A DNA stretch of 64,000 bases from Haloferax sulfurifontis ATCC BAA-897. Lineage in GTDB: Archaea > Halobacteriota > Halobacteria > Halobacteriales > Haloferacaceae. Location of the stretch: contig NZ_AOLM01000011.1 in the NCBI RefSeq assembly GCF_000337835.1, forward strand, positions 62,001 through 126,000, given 5' to 3'. The position numbers and the translations under genes were made by a program. The notes under the pieces were generated by a model. That model ran no database searches and was not told the DNA's origin. It worked only from the letters and a program-made list of their open reading frames with translations. Below, piece by piece: positions 35,604 to 43,854 of the stretch (its first letter is position 1; each line of letters starts with the position of its first letter).

Positions 35604-36731
35604 CTACTCGGCGAGGTCGTCGAGCGCGTCGCCGAAGGCTTCGAGGCCGGGTTCCATCGCCTCGGGGTCGCCGCCCAGCGAGATGCGGAACGACTCCGGC
35701 GAGTCGAAAAATCGGCCGGGGACGACGAGCACGCCGCGGTCCCACGCGGCGTCCGCGACCGCGTCGCCGTCGCCGTCGGCGTGGTCGAGGAAGGCGAACG
35801 TCCCGCCGGCGTGGATGCGCCCGTCGAGGTCGTCGCGCTCGGCGACGAACGACGCGAGGAGGTCGTGATTGGCCGAGAGGTGCTCGCGGGCGGCGGCCTC
35901 TATCTCGTCGCTGTGGTGGAGCGCGCGCCGGGCGAGTTTAGTGCTCGGTTCGGCGACCGCGGGGAGGTACATCGACGCCGAGCGGGCGCGCTCGACGACC
36001 TCCTCGGGGCCGATAATCCAGCCGACGCGGAGGCCGCCGAGGCCGTAGAACTTCGTCAGCGACCCGGTGACGACGGTGTTGTCGAGGCCGGACGCCGTGG
36101 TGCCGCCGAAGGGGCCGTCGACCGCGGGGTCGACGAAGGGCGCGTACACCTCGTCGACGAGGAGGTAGCCGCCCGCGTCGGCCGCGGCCGCCGCGACCTC
36201 GGCGAGTTCCGCGCGCGGCGTGAGTTTGCCCGACGGGTTGTGGCGGTTGGTGACGATGGCGAACGCGAAGGCGTCGGTCGAGGCCCCGTCGAGGCGGGGC
36301 GGTTCGAGTTCGTAGTCGTACTCCGGCGGGCGGACGAAGCGGTCGACGCGCGCGCCGAGCGCCTCCGAGGTGACAACGAGCGGCTGGTAGCCCGGCTTCT
36401 CCACGAGCACCTGCGGGCGCGAGGCGTCGGATTCGTCACGGTCTTCGTCGTCGCCGGACGCGAGGTCGAGGAGGGCGCAGGCGGCGAGGAAGTTCGCGTT
36501 CGTCGCGCCCGCGGTGACGAGGACCGACGACTCGGAGACGCCGTAGCGTTCCGCGAGTTGGCCGGCGAGCGTCGCGTCTTCGGGGTCCGAGCGACCCGCG
36601 AGAACCGGCGGGACGAGGTCGTCGCCGCGCCGGGACGAGCCGAGGTCGCTCGTCGCGAGGTCGTGGGTGGCCTCGTCCACCCGGTCGACAATCCACTCCA
36701 GATAGGGAATTCCGGGAAACGTCGTCGTCAT
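35604..36731 (-). CDS. PLP-dependent aminotransferase, class I/II
   Basis: A fold type I aminotransferase of 375 residues. The PLP-binding lysine is K227 in SLTKFYGLGGLRVGW. Other landmarks are VTAGATNANF (phosphate-binding region), NRHNPSG with N165, the Asp of LLVDEVYAPF (~193), and a C-terminal Arg in FFDSPESFRISLGG for the substrate carboxylate. The donor and acceptor are not evident; aspartate, alanine or aromatic amino acids are all possible. It lies 81 bases downstream of an HTH regulator gene on the same strand. Confidence 0.88.
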   Translation of the reverse strand: MTTTFPGIPYLEWIVDRVDEATHDLATSDLGSSRRGDDLVPPVLAGRSDPEDATLAGQLAERYGVSESSVLVTAGATNANFLAACALLDLASGDDEDRDESDASRPQVLVEKPGYQPLVVTSEALGARVDRFVRPPEYDYELEPPRLDGASTDAFAFAIVTNRHNPSGKLTPRAELAEVAAAAADAGGYLLVDEVYAPFVDPAVDGPFGGTTASGLDNTVVTGSLTKFYGLGGLRVGWIIGPEEVVERARSASMYLPAVAEPSTKLARRALHHSDEIEAAAREHLSANHDLLASFVAERDDLDGRIHAGGTFAFLDHADGDGDAVADAAWDRGVLVVPGRFFDSPESFRISLGGDPEAMEPGLEAFGDALDDLAE

Positions 36732-36812
36732 TGGGACTCCTTCGCGGGCACTGCCGTAAGTCGTTGGGGTCTCGGGGACATCGGCCGCAGGCGATGGGGG
36801 ACGGCGGGGCGC

Positions 36813-37616
36813 TCAGCGGTCGTCGGTCGTCGGCCGAGGAAGCGGCGCGGCGTCCGTCTGCCAGTCGTCGATGCGTCGCCTGGCCCACGACACCGCCGGC
36901 CGCGAGTCGTTGTAGATGACGCCCGCGAGACCTCGCTCCGAGTACGCGACCAGGAACGCGACGGGGCCGTCCGGGAGGTCCGAAACGACGAGACTGTAGG
37001 GAAGCGAATCGACCGACCGGAGCGAAAAGGAGTCGACCGACCACGCCTCGGCGAGCTGTGGCCGGTAGGCGGTGACGAGCCGCTGGACCACGTCGTCGGT
37101 GGCGACGATGTCGACCGGGATGCCGCCCTCGACGACGGCCCGGTAGTAGGCGTCGACCTGCGAGGGAAGGGCCCCGCGGACGCAACCGCGTACCGACGTC
37201 GCCTCTTCGACGAAGGACGTGAGCTTCGACAGCGCGGGGCCGGAACCGCCATCGGTGACGGAGATGGCGTCACAGCCGTCGAGGAACGCCGGTGCGAGCG
37301 GCGCGTCCGAGTCGAGGGAGTCGAGCACCGCGGCGGCCGCGTCGATGTCGTCCAGACACTCGACGAAGTGCGCGTACGTATCGAGCGCCATTCGACCGGC
37401 GAGCGTCGGGCGGTGGACGCCGCCGTTCGTCTCGACGAAGCCCGCGCTCTCCAGCTCGCGAAGCCCGCGGTCGACGGTCGACCGCGACACCGGGAGGTCG
37501 TCCGCGAGCTCCGCCGTCGTCCGAGGCTGGCGAACGACGGCGTCGAGCACGTCGGCGCGCGACGCGAGCACGTCGAACACCTCGTCGACCTCGGACCGAA
37601 CCATGTCGAACTGCAT
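36813..37616 (-). CDS. HTH transcriptional regulator, FilR1-like
   Basis: A 267-residue regulator with an N-terminal winged helix (residues ~15-75: VLDAVVRQPRTTAELADDLPVSRSTVDRGLRELESAGFVE). The C-terminal two-thirds resemble the middle domain of methanogen FilR1-like proteins (ISVTDGGSGPALSKL ... VDIVATDDVVQRLV ... VAFLVAYSERGLAGVIYND). Two starts are possible. ATG 37616 is used here; ATG 37604 would be nearly leaderless behind the TTTAAG element at 37629-37636. It may control the adjacent aminotransferase gene. Confidence 0.75.
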   Translation of the reverse strand: MQFDMVRSEVDEVFDVLASRADVLDAVVRQPRTTAELADDLPVSRSTVDRGLRELESAGFVETNGGVHRPTLAGRMALDTYAHFVECLDDIDAAAAVLDSLDSDAPLAPAFLDGCDAISVTDGGSGPALSKLTSFVEEATSVRGCVRGALPSQVDAYYRAVVEGGIPVDIVATDDVVQRLVTAYRPQLAEAWSVDSFSLRSVDSLPYSLVVSDLPDGPVAFLVAYSERGLAGVIYNDSRPAVSWARRRIDDWQTDAAPLPRPTTDDR

Positions 37617-37654
37617 GAACGTGTTACTACTTAAATAACAGGAGAACCGACGCT

Positions 37655-37687
37655 TAGTATATAAATAAACGAACTGTTTATATATTA
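37655..37687. promoter_or_regulatory. AT-rich promoter patch with inverted repeat
   Basis: This stretch is about 85 percent A/T in a GC-rich chromosome and contains TATATAAATA plus an ATAAAC/GTTTAT inverted repeat. It is close enough to serve as promoter for the HTH gene at 36813-37616. Next to it (37691-37707) CTCACG and CGTGAG form a further 6-bp palindrome. Confidence 0.45.
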
Positions 37688-37782
37688 TAACTCACGGCGT
37701 GCGTGAGTGATGCGATGGGTGAAGTAAAGCGTGTGGCAGGAGTATGAGGGAGTGCCGGGGTGCCTCTGACAACCGGCTTTTC

Positions 37783-37814
37783 GCCCGAACCGGGGTGCCC
37801 GGTCCGGTTCGGGC
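37783..37814. repeat. Perfect 11-bp hairpin
   Basis: GCCCGAACCGG (37783-37793) and CCGGTTCGGGC (37804-37814) are exact reverse complements around a 10-base loop. It lies in the 222-base gap between two minus-strand genes, close to a second hairpin at 37820-37839. No protein-coding frame explains either stem. Confidence 0.6.
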
Positions 37815-37819
37815 GTCAG

Positions 37820-37839
37820 AAGGGGAAGACATTCCCCTT
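37820..37839 (-). terminator. Hairpin at the end of the DUF123 gene
   Basis: AAGGGGAA and TTCCCCTT pair perfectly around the 4-base loop GACA. The stem touches the last base of the stop codon of the minus-strand gene ending at 37839. Position suggests a 3'-end or stability element; no T-run follows, so a classic terminator is uncertain. Confidence 0.4.
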
Positions 37840-38360
37840 CACATTTTGCTCTGAAACGCTTCTTCGACGAGGGGAACCGCCGTCTCCACCGAGTCGCCGC
37901 GCGCGAGGTGCGCGTCGCACGAGCAGTCCGACGAGCCGAAGCCATCGACGCCCGCCGCACCGAGCGACGACGCGAGGTCGGTCGCGACCGCGCACTCCAC
38001 GTCGCGGTCGGTGACGCAGACGACGCGCGCGAGGTCGACCGCGGGGGACCCGCCGAGGTAGTCGACGTGCCAGTGGCGGGCGTCGTGGTCGCCGGCCGCG
38101 ACGCGTCGGTGGCGGCGGACGCGGCGGAGGCCGCCCGTTCCGAACGCGCTCCCGACGTAGACGTAGGCTCCCGCCGAGAGGCGGTGGTCGCCCAGCGCGC
38201 CGACCTCGACGGTCACCGCGGGTGCGTCGAAGACCAGCGCGTACGTCCCGACGGGCGACCGAGCGTCGAGCGCCAGCGGGTCGTCGTCGGTGCCGAGGAC
38301 CGCGGAGTCGAGCGAGTGGACTGTCGGGGCGTCGTCGGTCGGGGTCCGCGGGGTGGTCAT
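37839..38360 (-). CDS. DUF123/GIY-YIG-like domain protein
   Basis: The 173 residues match the archaeal DUF123 group related to GIY-YIG nucleases: GTYALVFDAPAVTVEVGALGDHRLSAGAYVYVGSAFGTGGLRRVRRHRR. Here YALVF and YVYVG stand for the two halves of the GIY-YIG motif and an Arg follows at the usual place. Later come HWHVDYLGG and CSCDAHL with conserved Cys/His. Family members are thought to be nucleases or restriction-associated proteins but few are tested. It is 21 bases downstream of the DCC-family gene, probably one operon. Confidence 0.8.
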   Translation of the reverse strand: MTTPRTPTDDAPTVHSLDSAVLGTDDDPLALDARSPVGTYALVFDAPAVTVEVGALGDHRLSAGAYVYVGSAFGTGGLRRVRRHRRVAAGDHDARHWHVDYLGGSPAVDLARVVCVTDRDVECAVATDLASSLGAAGVDGFGSSDCSCDAHLARGDSVETAVPLVEEAFQSKM

Positions 38361-38381
38361 AGTCGGAGTACGTCCGTCCGG

Positions 38382-38813
38382 TTACGAAAGCTCGGCGGGT
38401 CGCTGTTCGGCGTTGTCGAGGAGGGCCGGGAACAGGTCGGCCGCGGCGGCGTCGAGGTCGTAGACGCTGTGGACGTCGTCGGGGTCGCGGCCGCGGCCGC
38501 TGGCGGCACCGACGGCCTTGGCGATTCTGTCGTAGTTGTCGCGGACGAGACTGCCGAGGAGGCCGGGCATCCCGGCGCGGTCGGTGAGTTCCTTCGCGGC
38601 GGCGCGGCCGGCGTAGACGCGGCGCGCTCGGCGGTCGACGAAGACCATGGCGAACGGCACGTCGGCGAACTGGGCGTCGAGGAACGCCTGCGCCGCGTCG
38701 TCGTACCACGAGATGGCCTCCACGTCGTCGAGGCGCTTCAGCGCCGACGCGGCGACAGAGCAGTAGGCGCACTCGCCGTCGTAGATGAGCACGGCGTCCG
38801 CGGACTCCTTCAT
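38382..38813 (-). CDS. DCC family thiol-disulfide oxidoreductase-like protein
   Basis: A 143-residue protein starting MKESADAVLIYDGECAYCSVAASALKRLD. The DGECAYC motif (DxxCxxC) defines the DCC/DUF393 family of putative thiol-disulfide oxidoreductases with a thioredoxin-like fold. Further on are AMVFVDRRARRVYAGRAAAKEL and the helical C-terminus. The ATG at 38813 keeps the active-site strand at the usual distance from the N-terminus. Its redox partner is unknown. Confidence 0.8.
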   Translation of the reverse strand: MKESADAVLIYDGECAYCSVAASALKRLDDVEAISWYDDAAQAFLDAQFADVPFAMVFVDRRARRVYAGRAAAKELTDRAGMPGLLGSLVRDNYDRIAKAVGAASGRGRDPDDVHSVYDLDAAAADLFPALLDNAEQRPAELS

Positions 38814-38919
38814 ACGCTTCCGTCGGGGCGCGGAGAACAAAAACGGCCCGGCGGCCGTACCGTGTGCTATCAGTTCCGGCCTGCGACAGCGTTAGGGCGA
38901 CCACGTCCGCAGTAGGCGT

Positions 38920-41271
38920 GTGGACGACCTCATCGAGTGGCTTCGGACCAGACCGTACTACGAGGGACAGATTCGGTCCCACCGCCGGTTCGAGGCGCGC
39001 GAGCCGGCGTTCGCCGACGTGGACCTCGAACCGCGGTTGGCGTCGGCGCTCGACGACCGCGGCATCGACCGACTCTACCGGCATCAGGCCGAGGCGGTCG
39101 AGGCCATCCGCGACGGGAACAACGTCGTGTTGGCGACGCGGACCGCCAGCGGCAAGAGCCTCGCGTACACCGTGCCGGCGTTCGAGCGGGCGATGGACCA
39201 CGGCGGGCGGACGCTCTATCTCGGCCCGCAGAACGCGCTCGTCGCCGACCAACTCGACACGCTGTCGGACCTCGCGCGCGGCCTCGGCTTCGGCAGTCGC
39301 GTCTCGGTCGACCAGTACACCGGGCGGCTGTCGAAATCGGAGAAGCGCGGGGTGAGAAAGCGGATGCCGACGGTCCTGCTTTCGAACCCCGACATGGTTC
39401 ACTACGCGCTCCTCCCGCACGCCCACCGGCTGTGGGAGTGGTTCTTCTCCTCGCTGGAGACGGTCGTCATCGACGAGGTCCACGGCTACCGCGGGGTGTT
39501 CGGGAGCCACGTCGCCCTGCTCATCCGCCGGCTCAAGCGCGTCTGCGAGCGGTTCGGTGCCGACCCGCAGTTCGTCTGCTGTTCGGCCACCATCGGCAAC
39601 CCCGTCGAGCACGCCGCGCGCATCACGGGCGAGCGGGAGGACTCCTTCGCGCTCGTGGACGAGGACGCGAGCGGGACCGGCGAGACCAACTGGCTCCTCT
39701 GGAACCCCCCGGAGTACGACAACCCCGACGCCGGCGGGTCGGGGCGGCGGCGCTCGGGTCACGTCGAGACGAAGAACCTCTTTGTCGACCTCGTCGCGCG
39801 CGGTCACCAGACGCTGGCGTTCACCCGCGCCCGACAGGCCGCCGAACGGTACGCTTCCGAGAGCGCGAGCGACCTCAGAAGCCGCGGCGAACACGGACTC
39901 GCGGGCGAGGTGGCGGCGTATCAGGCCTCCCTGACCCACGATCGGCGGCGAGAGATAGAGGCCGGCCTCCACGACGGCGACATCGCGGGCGTCTGGAGCA
40001 CCAACGCGCTCGAACTCGGCGTCGACGTGGGCGGCCTCGACGTGGTGCTCATCGACGGCTACCCCGGCACGCGGATGTCCGCGTGGCAACAGGCCGGGCG
40101 GGCGGGTCGCGGCGACAGGCCCGCGCTCGTCGTCCTCGTCGGCGGCGAGGACCAACTCGACCAGTATCTGATGAACCACCCCGCGGAGTTCTTCGACGGC
40201 GACCCCGAACGGGCCGTCTCCGACCCCGAAAACGACCATCTCCTCCCGTCGCACGTTGCCTGCGCGGCCGCGGAGAACTGGCTCTCGACCGACGACGAAT
40301 CGTACTTCGGCGGGTCGTTCCCCGGCGTCGTCTCGGACCTCGAAGCCGACGGCACGCTGGCGCGCCGGGAGACCGACGACGGCCTCCGGTGGACCCACGA
40401 CGGGGGCGAGAGCCCGCAACACGCGATGAGCCTCCGAACCATCACCGACCGCGAGGTGCAACTGATGGACTCGCGGAACGACGAGACCATCGCCACGCTG
40501 GCGTTCGACGACGCGCTCCGGGACGCCCACCCCGGCGCGGTCTACCACCATCAGGGCCAGACGTACGAGGTCGCCGAGTTGGATTTGGACCGCGACGTGG
40601 CCCGGCTCCAGCCGACGTGGGCGGACTACTACACCCGCGTCCTCCACGACAAACACATCACGGTCGAGCGGGACATCCTGTCGAAGCCGCTGTCGGCGCG
40701 AGACGACGTGGAGGTCCGGTTCGCGGAGGTGACGATGCGAAAGCAGATAACGGGCTTCGAGCGCCGCGACCCGAAGCGCGGGACGACAATCGGCCAGCAA
40801 CTGCTCGACCTCCCGGAGACGAGTCTGCGGACGAAGGCGCTGTACTTCACCGTCCCCGGCGACGTGGAAGGGGAGATGCGCGAGCTATCGAACGACCGCC
40901 CGGAGGGCCGCGACTACGGCTTCAACGGCGGCATCCACGCCGCGGAACACGGGATGATTTCGCTGTTCCCGCTCCGACTCCTCTGTGACCGCGGCGACAT
41001 CGGCGGGCTCTCGACGCCGTACCACTCTCATACTGACCAATCGACTATCTTCATCTACGACGGCCACCCCGGCGGGGTCGGCATCACGCGCGCCGGCTAC
41101 GACATCGTGGAGGGACTGATGCGCCAGACCGCCGACCTGATTTCGGACTGCGACTGCGAGGACGGCTGTCCCTCCTGCGTGCAGTCGCCGCAGTGCGGCA
41201 ACGCGAACGACCCGCTGGCGAAGGACACGGCCGTCCTGCTGTTGGAGTCGCTGACGGGGACGCGGGCCTGA
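38920..41271 (+). CDS. Hrq1/MrfA-type DEAD-box helicase with DUF1998 zinc-cysteine cluster
   Basis: A 783-residue SF2 helicase. The N-terminal ATPase has Walker A TRTASGKSLAYT, DEVH in VVIDEVHGYRG and CSATIGNP. The second RecA lobe has TNALELGVDVGGLDVVLIDGYPGT and QQAGRAGRGDRPALVV. The C-terminal DUF1998 domain has HDGHPGGVG-type residues and a cysteine cluster CDCEDGCPSCVQSPQCGN that may hold iron-sulfur or zinc. Bacterial MrfA and yeast Hrq1 of this family act in DNA crosslink repair. The GTG at 38920 opens the frame; an in-frame ATG that early is absent. Confidence 0.88.
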   Translation: MDDLIEWLRTRPYYEGQIRSHRRFEAREPAFADVDLEPRLASALDDRGIDRLYRHQAEAVEAIRDGNNVVLATRTASGKSLAYTVPAFERAMDHGGRTLYLGPQNALVADQLDTLSDLARGLGFGSRVSVDQYTGRLSKSEKRGVRKRMPTVLLSNPDMVHYALLPHAHRLWEWFFSSLETVVIDEVHGYRGVFGSHVALLIRRLKRVCERFGADPQFVCCSATIGNPVEHAARITGEREDSFALVDEDASGTGETNWLLWNPPEYDNPDAGGSGRRRSGHVETKNLFVDLVARGHQTLAFTRARQAAERYASESASDLRSRGEHGLAGEVAAYQASLTHDRRREIEAGLHDGDIAGVWSTNALELGVDVGGLDVVLIDGYPGTRMSAWQQAGRAGRGDRPALVVLVGGEDQLDQYLMNHPAEFFDGDPERAVSDPENDHLLPSHVACAAAENWLSTDDESYFGGSFPGVVSDLEADGTLARRETDDGLRWTHDGGESPQHAMSLRTITDREVQLMDSRNDETIATLAFDDALRDAHPGAVYHHQGQTYEVAELDLDRDVARLQPTWADYYTRVLHDKHITVERDILSKPLSARDDVEVRFAEVTMRKQITGFERRDPKRGTTIGQQLLDLPETSLRTKALYFTVPGDVEGEMRELSNDRPEGRDYGFNGGIHAAEHGMISLFPLRLLCDRGDIGGLSTPYHSHTDQSTIFIYDGHPGGVGITRAGYDIVEGLMRQTADLISDCDCEDGCPSCVQSPQCGNANDPLAKDTAVLLLESLTGTRA

Positions 41272-41368
41272 ATCCGGCGGCCGGGCGCGAACCGCCCGCC
41301 CCCGCCGACCCGACGGGTGAAATATCACGATACCGGCATTTCAGGGCCGCTATTCCGAACCAACAGCT

Positions 41369-41388
41369 ATTTTTGGGAACCCTAAATC
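41369..41388 (+). promoter_or_regulatory. Degenerate TTTAGG-N4-CCTAAA box before the RGP-like gene
   Basis: TTTTGG-GAAC-CCTAAATC keeps the right arm of the palindrome found at 42654-42673 and five of six bases of the left arm, with the same 4-base spacer. It overlaps the TATTTTTT promoter element (41368-41374), about 30 to 11 bases before ATG 41399. Function by the same repressor is an inference. Confidence 0.4.
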
Positions 41389-41398
41389 TATAGGGGCA

Positions 41399-42556
41399 AT
41401 GAACGCGGACATCTGCGTGGTCGTCCCGACAATCCGGGAGTACGAGTGCATGCGGTCGTACTTCGACAACGCCCGCGCGCACGGGTTCGACCTCGACCGG
41501 CTGTTCGTCCTCCTCGTGACGGAGGACTTCTGCGACGCCGAGGGGATGGCGTCGATGCTGGACGACGAGGGGGTTTCGGGCGCGGTCTTCGACGGGTCGG
41601 CCCGCGAGGAGTGGTACGACGAACACGACATCTCCGAGTACTCGCATCTCGTGCCGGCGGCGAGCCACGCCCAGACGAGCTTCGGCCTGCTGTACATGTG
41701 GGCGCACTCCGAGTTCGACTACGGCGTGTTCATCGACGACGACACGCTCCCCCACGACGAATGGGACTTCTTCGGTCGCCACATGGCGAACCTCGACCGC
41801 ACCGACGAGGTGGAGTCGGTGTCGAGCGACGAGCGCTGGGTGAACGTCCTCTACCAGAACGCCGACGAACACGGGCTGTACCCCCGCGGCTACCCCTACT
41901 CGGCGATGGACGAGACGGTCGAGACCGGAACGCGCGAACTCCGCGACGTGGTCGCCTCGCAGGGGCTGTGGACGAACGTCCCGGACCTCGACGCGGTCCG
42001 CATCCTGATGGACGGCGACCTCGAAGGGCAGGCCCAGACACGGACCGACTTCGAGGACTTCGATGGTGACTTCGTCGCCGAACCGGGCCAGTACCTCACC
42101 GTCTGCTCGATGAACCTCGCGTTCGAACGCGAAGTCATCCCGGCGTTCTACCAGCTCCCGATGGACGACAACGAGTGGGAGGTCGGCCGCTTCGACGACA
42201 TCTGGTCGGGCGTCTTCCTCAAGCGCGCCGCCGACGTGCTCGGAAAGGACGTGCTCACCGGCTACCCGCTGTGCGAGCACAACAAGGCCGCCCGCCCGAC
42301 GTTCGACGACCTCAACAACGAGGTGCCGGGGCTCGAACTCAACGAGCACCTCTGGGAGGTCGTCGACGCGGTCGGCGGGGACGCCGACAGCTACGCCGGC
42401 GTCTTCGAGGCGATGGCCGACGCGCTCGCCGACGGCGACTGGTCCGACTACCGCAACGGCGACTTCTTCAACTACGTCGGCGAGCACATGCGCGACTGGC
42501 TGGACTGCCTCGACGCGCTCGCCGCGCCGCGGGCCGCCGCGCCGGCCGACGATTGA
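41399..42556 (+). CDS. Reversibly glycosylated polypeptide / UDP-arabinopyranose mutase-like protein (GT75)
   Basis: The 385 residues begin ICVVVPTIREYECMRSYF and carry FDYGVFIDDDTLPHDEWDFFGRH, the DDD metal/UDP-sugar motif and the following DEWDF, as in plant RGPs. RGYPYSAMDE, WTNVPDLDAVRIL, YLTVCSMNLAFEREVIPAFYQLP and FDDIWSGVFLKR follow. Plant members interconvert UDP-arabinopyranose and UDP-arabinofuranose or are reversibly glucosylated. A protein-glycosylation or cell-surface sugar role here is an inference. It is leaderless behind TATTTTTT at 41368-41374. Confidence 0.82.
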   Translation: MNADICVVVPTIREYECMRSYFDNARAHGFDLDRLFVLLVTEDFCDAEGMASMLDDEGVSGAVFDGSAREEWYDEHDISEYSHLVPAASHAQTSFGLLYMWAHSEFDYGVFIDDDTLPHDEWDFFGRHMANLDRTDEVESVSSDERWVNVLYQNADEHGLYPRGYPYSAMDETVETGTRELRDVVASQGLWTNVPDLDAVRILMDGDLEGQAQTRTDFEDFDGDFVAEPGQYLTVCSMNLAFEREVIPAFYQLPMDDNEWEVGRFDDIWSGVFLKRAADVLGKDVLTGYPLCEHNKAARPTFDDLNNEVPGLELNEHLWEVVDAVGGDADSYAGVFEAMADALADGDWSDYRNGDFFNYVGEHMRDWLDCLDALAAPRAAAPADD

Positions 42557-42644
42557 ACGGGCGACGGCGAACGCCACCCGCGCGACGACGCGGGGGAGGT
42601 GACCCGCGTCCCGCGATTCGGCCGCGTCGCCCGACAAATCGGTA

Positions 42645-42653
42645 GGTATAAAT
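42645..42653 (+). promoter_or_regulatory. TATA box of the iron ABC transporter operon
   Basis: GGTATAAAT lies ~26-34 bases before ATG 42679, so transcription should start at or just before the start codon. The iron-box palindrome fills the space between this element and the start. Confidence 0.65.
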
Positions 42654-42673
42654 GATTTAGGGAGACCTAAATC
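42654..42673 (+). promoter_or_regulatory. Palindromic DtxR/SirR-type iron operator
   Basis: GATTTAGG and CCTAAATC are exact reverse complements around GAGA. The TTAGG/CCTAA half-sites match the type used by DtxR/IdeR/SirR metal-dependent repressors. It lies between TATA box and start codon of the Fe(III) ABC operon, where a bound repressor would block polymerase. Confidence 0.65.
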
Positions 42674-42678
42674 AATGT

Positions 42679-43842
42679 ATGCACGAACGCGACCGAGAGC
42701 CTCGCGGCCACAGTCGTCGCCGGTTCATCGCGACGACGGCGGCCCTCGGGGTCGGCGCGCTCGCCGGGTGTACCGGCGGCGACGAGGAGACGGAGACGAC
42801 GACCGAAGCCGGAGCCAACGAGTCGGTCGGACAGATCGGGTCCGGGCGGTCTCCGTTCGGCGACCGCGACATCACCGGCGGCGTCTCCGTCGCGGAGATG
42901 CCGGACCTCTCGGGCGAACTCACGCTCTACTCGGGTCGCGGACAGGCGCTCGTCGGCGAGCTCATCTCCTTTTTCGAGGAGTACTACGACGAGTTCACCA
43001 TTCGCCCGCGGTACAACTCGGCGGCCGAACTGGTCAACCAGATTCAGACCGAGGGCCAGAACAGCCCCGCGGACGTGTTCTTCTCGGTCAACGCGGGTTC
43101 GCTCGGCGCGCTGAAGGACGCCGGTCGCACGCAGGAGCTTCCGAGCGACGTGCTCGACCTCGTCCGCGACGAGTTCCACGACCCGGACGGCCAGTGGACC
43201 GGGACCTCCGGTCGCGCCCGGACCGTCCCGTTCAACACCGACCAGTTCGACGAGTCGGACGTCCCCGACGACATCATGGCCTTCCCCGACACGGAGGCGT
43301 TCAGAGACAACATCGGCTGGGCACCGACGTACTCCTCGTTCCAGGCGTTCGTCACGGCGATGCGCGTCCTCGAAGGCGAAGACGCCACGAGAGAGTGGTT
43401 ACAGGGCATGCAGGACCTCGGCGTCACGGAGTACAACGACGAGTTCCTCGTCTCGCAGGCCGTCGCCGACGGCGAAATCGGCGCGGGCTTCGCCAACCAC
43501 TACTACATCCAGCGCATCCTCGCCGGGCGACCGAACGCGCCGCTTTCGACCGCCTTCACCGCGGGCGACGCCGGCTCGATTTTCAACGTCGCGGGCGCGC
43601 TCGTCCTCGACAGCACCGACGACGCCGAACTGGCGAGCAACTTCGTTCGCCACCTGCTTTCGGCCGAAGCGCAGGACTACTTCGCGCGGACCACCTTCGA
43701 GTACCCCCTCGTTTCGGGCGTCGACCCCATCGGCGAACTGCCGAGCATCGACGAACTCAGCCCGCCGGAGTCGCTCGACCTGACCCAGCTTTCGGACCTC
43801 GAAGGAACCGTGGAACTCTTGCGTGAGGTGGGCGTCCTCTGA
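42679..43842 (+). CDS. Iron(III) ABC transporter substrate-binding lipoprotein
   Basis: A 387-residue extracellular binding protein. The N-terminus has a Tat signal (RRRFIATTAALG) and a lipobox ALAGC with Cys31, so the folded lipoprotein is exported by Tat and anchored. The mature part matches class II Fe3+-binding proteins (FbpA/FutA/IdiA): LTLYSGRGQALVGELISFFEEYY, FNTDQFDESDVPDD, FANHYYIQRIL with paired Tyr ligands, SIFNVAGALVL and FEYPLVSG. First gene of a three-gene importer operon, right behind the iron-box palindrome. An overlapping ATG at 42675 is in another frame. Confidence 0.9.
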   Translation: MHERDREPRGHSRRRFIATTAALGVGALAGCTGGDEETETTTEAGANESVGQIGSGRSPFGDRDITGGVSVAEMPDLSGELTLYSGRGQALVGELISFFEEYYDEFTIRPRYNSAAELVNQIQTEGQNSPADVFFSVNAGSLGALKDAGRTQELPSDVLDLVRDEFHDPDGQWTGTSGRARTVPFNTDQFDESDVPDDIMAFPDTEAFRDNIGWAPTYSSFQAFVTAMRVLEGEDATREWLQGMQDLGVTEYNDEFLVSQAVADGEIGAGFANHYYIQRILAGRPNAPLSTAFTAGDAGSIFNVAGALVLDSTDDAELASNFVRHLLSAEAQDYFARTTFEYPLVSGVDPIGELPSIDELSPPESLDLTQLSDLEGTVELLREVGVL

Positions 43843-43845
43843 GGT
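43841..43845 (+). promoter_or_regulatory. Shine-Dalgarno site of the ABC permease gene
   Basis: GAGGT overlaps the stop codon of the binding-protein gene and lies nine bases before ATG 43855, consistent with translation of an internal operon gene. Confidence 0.5.
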
Positions 43846-43854
43846 AGCACACTC

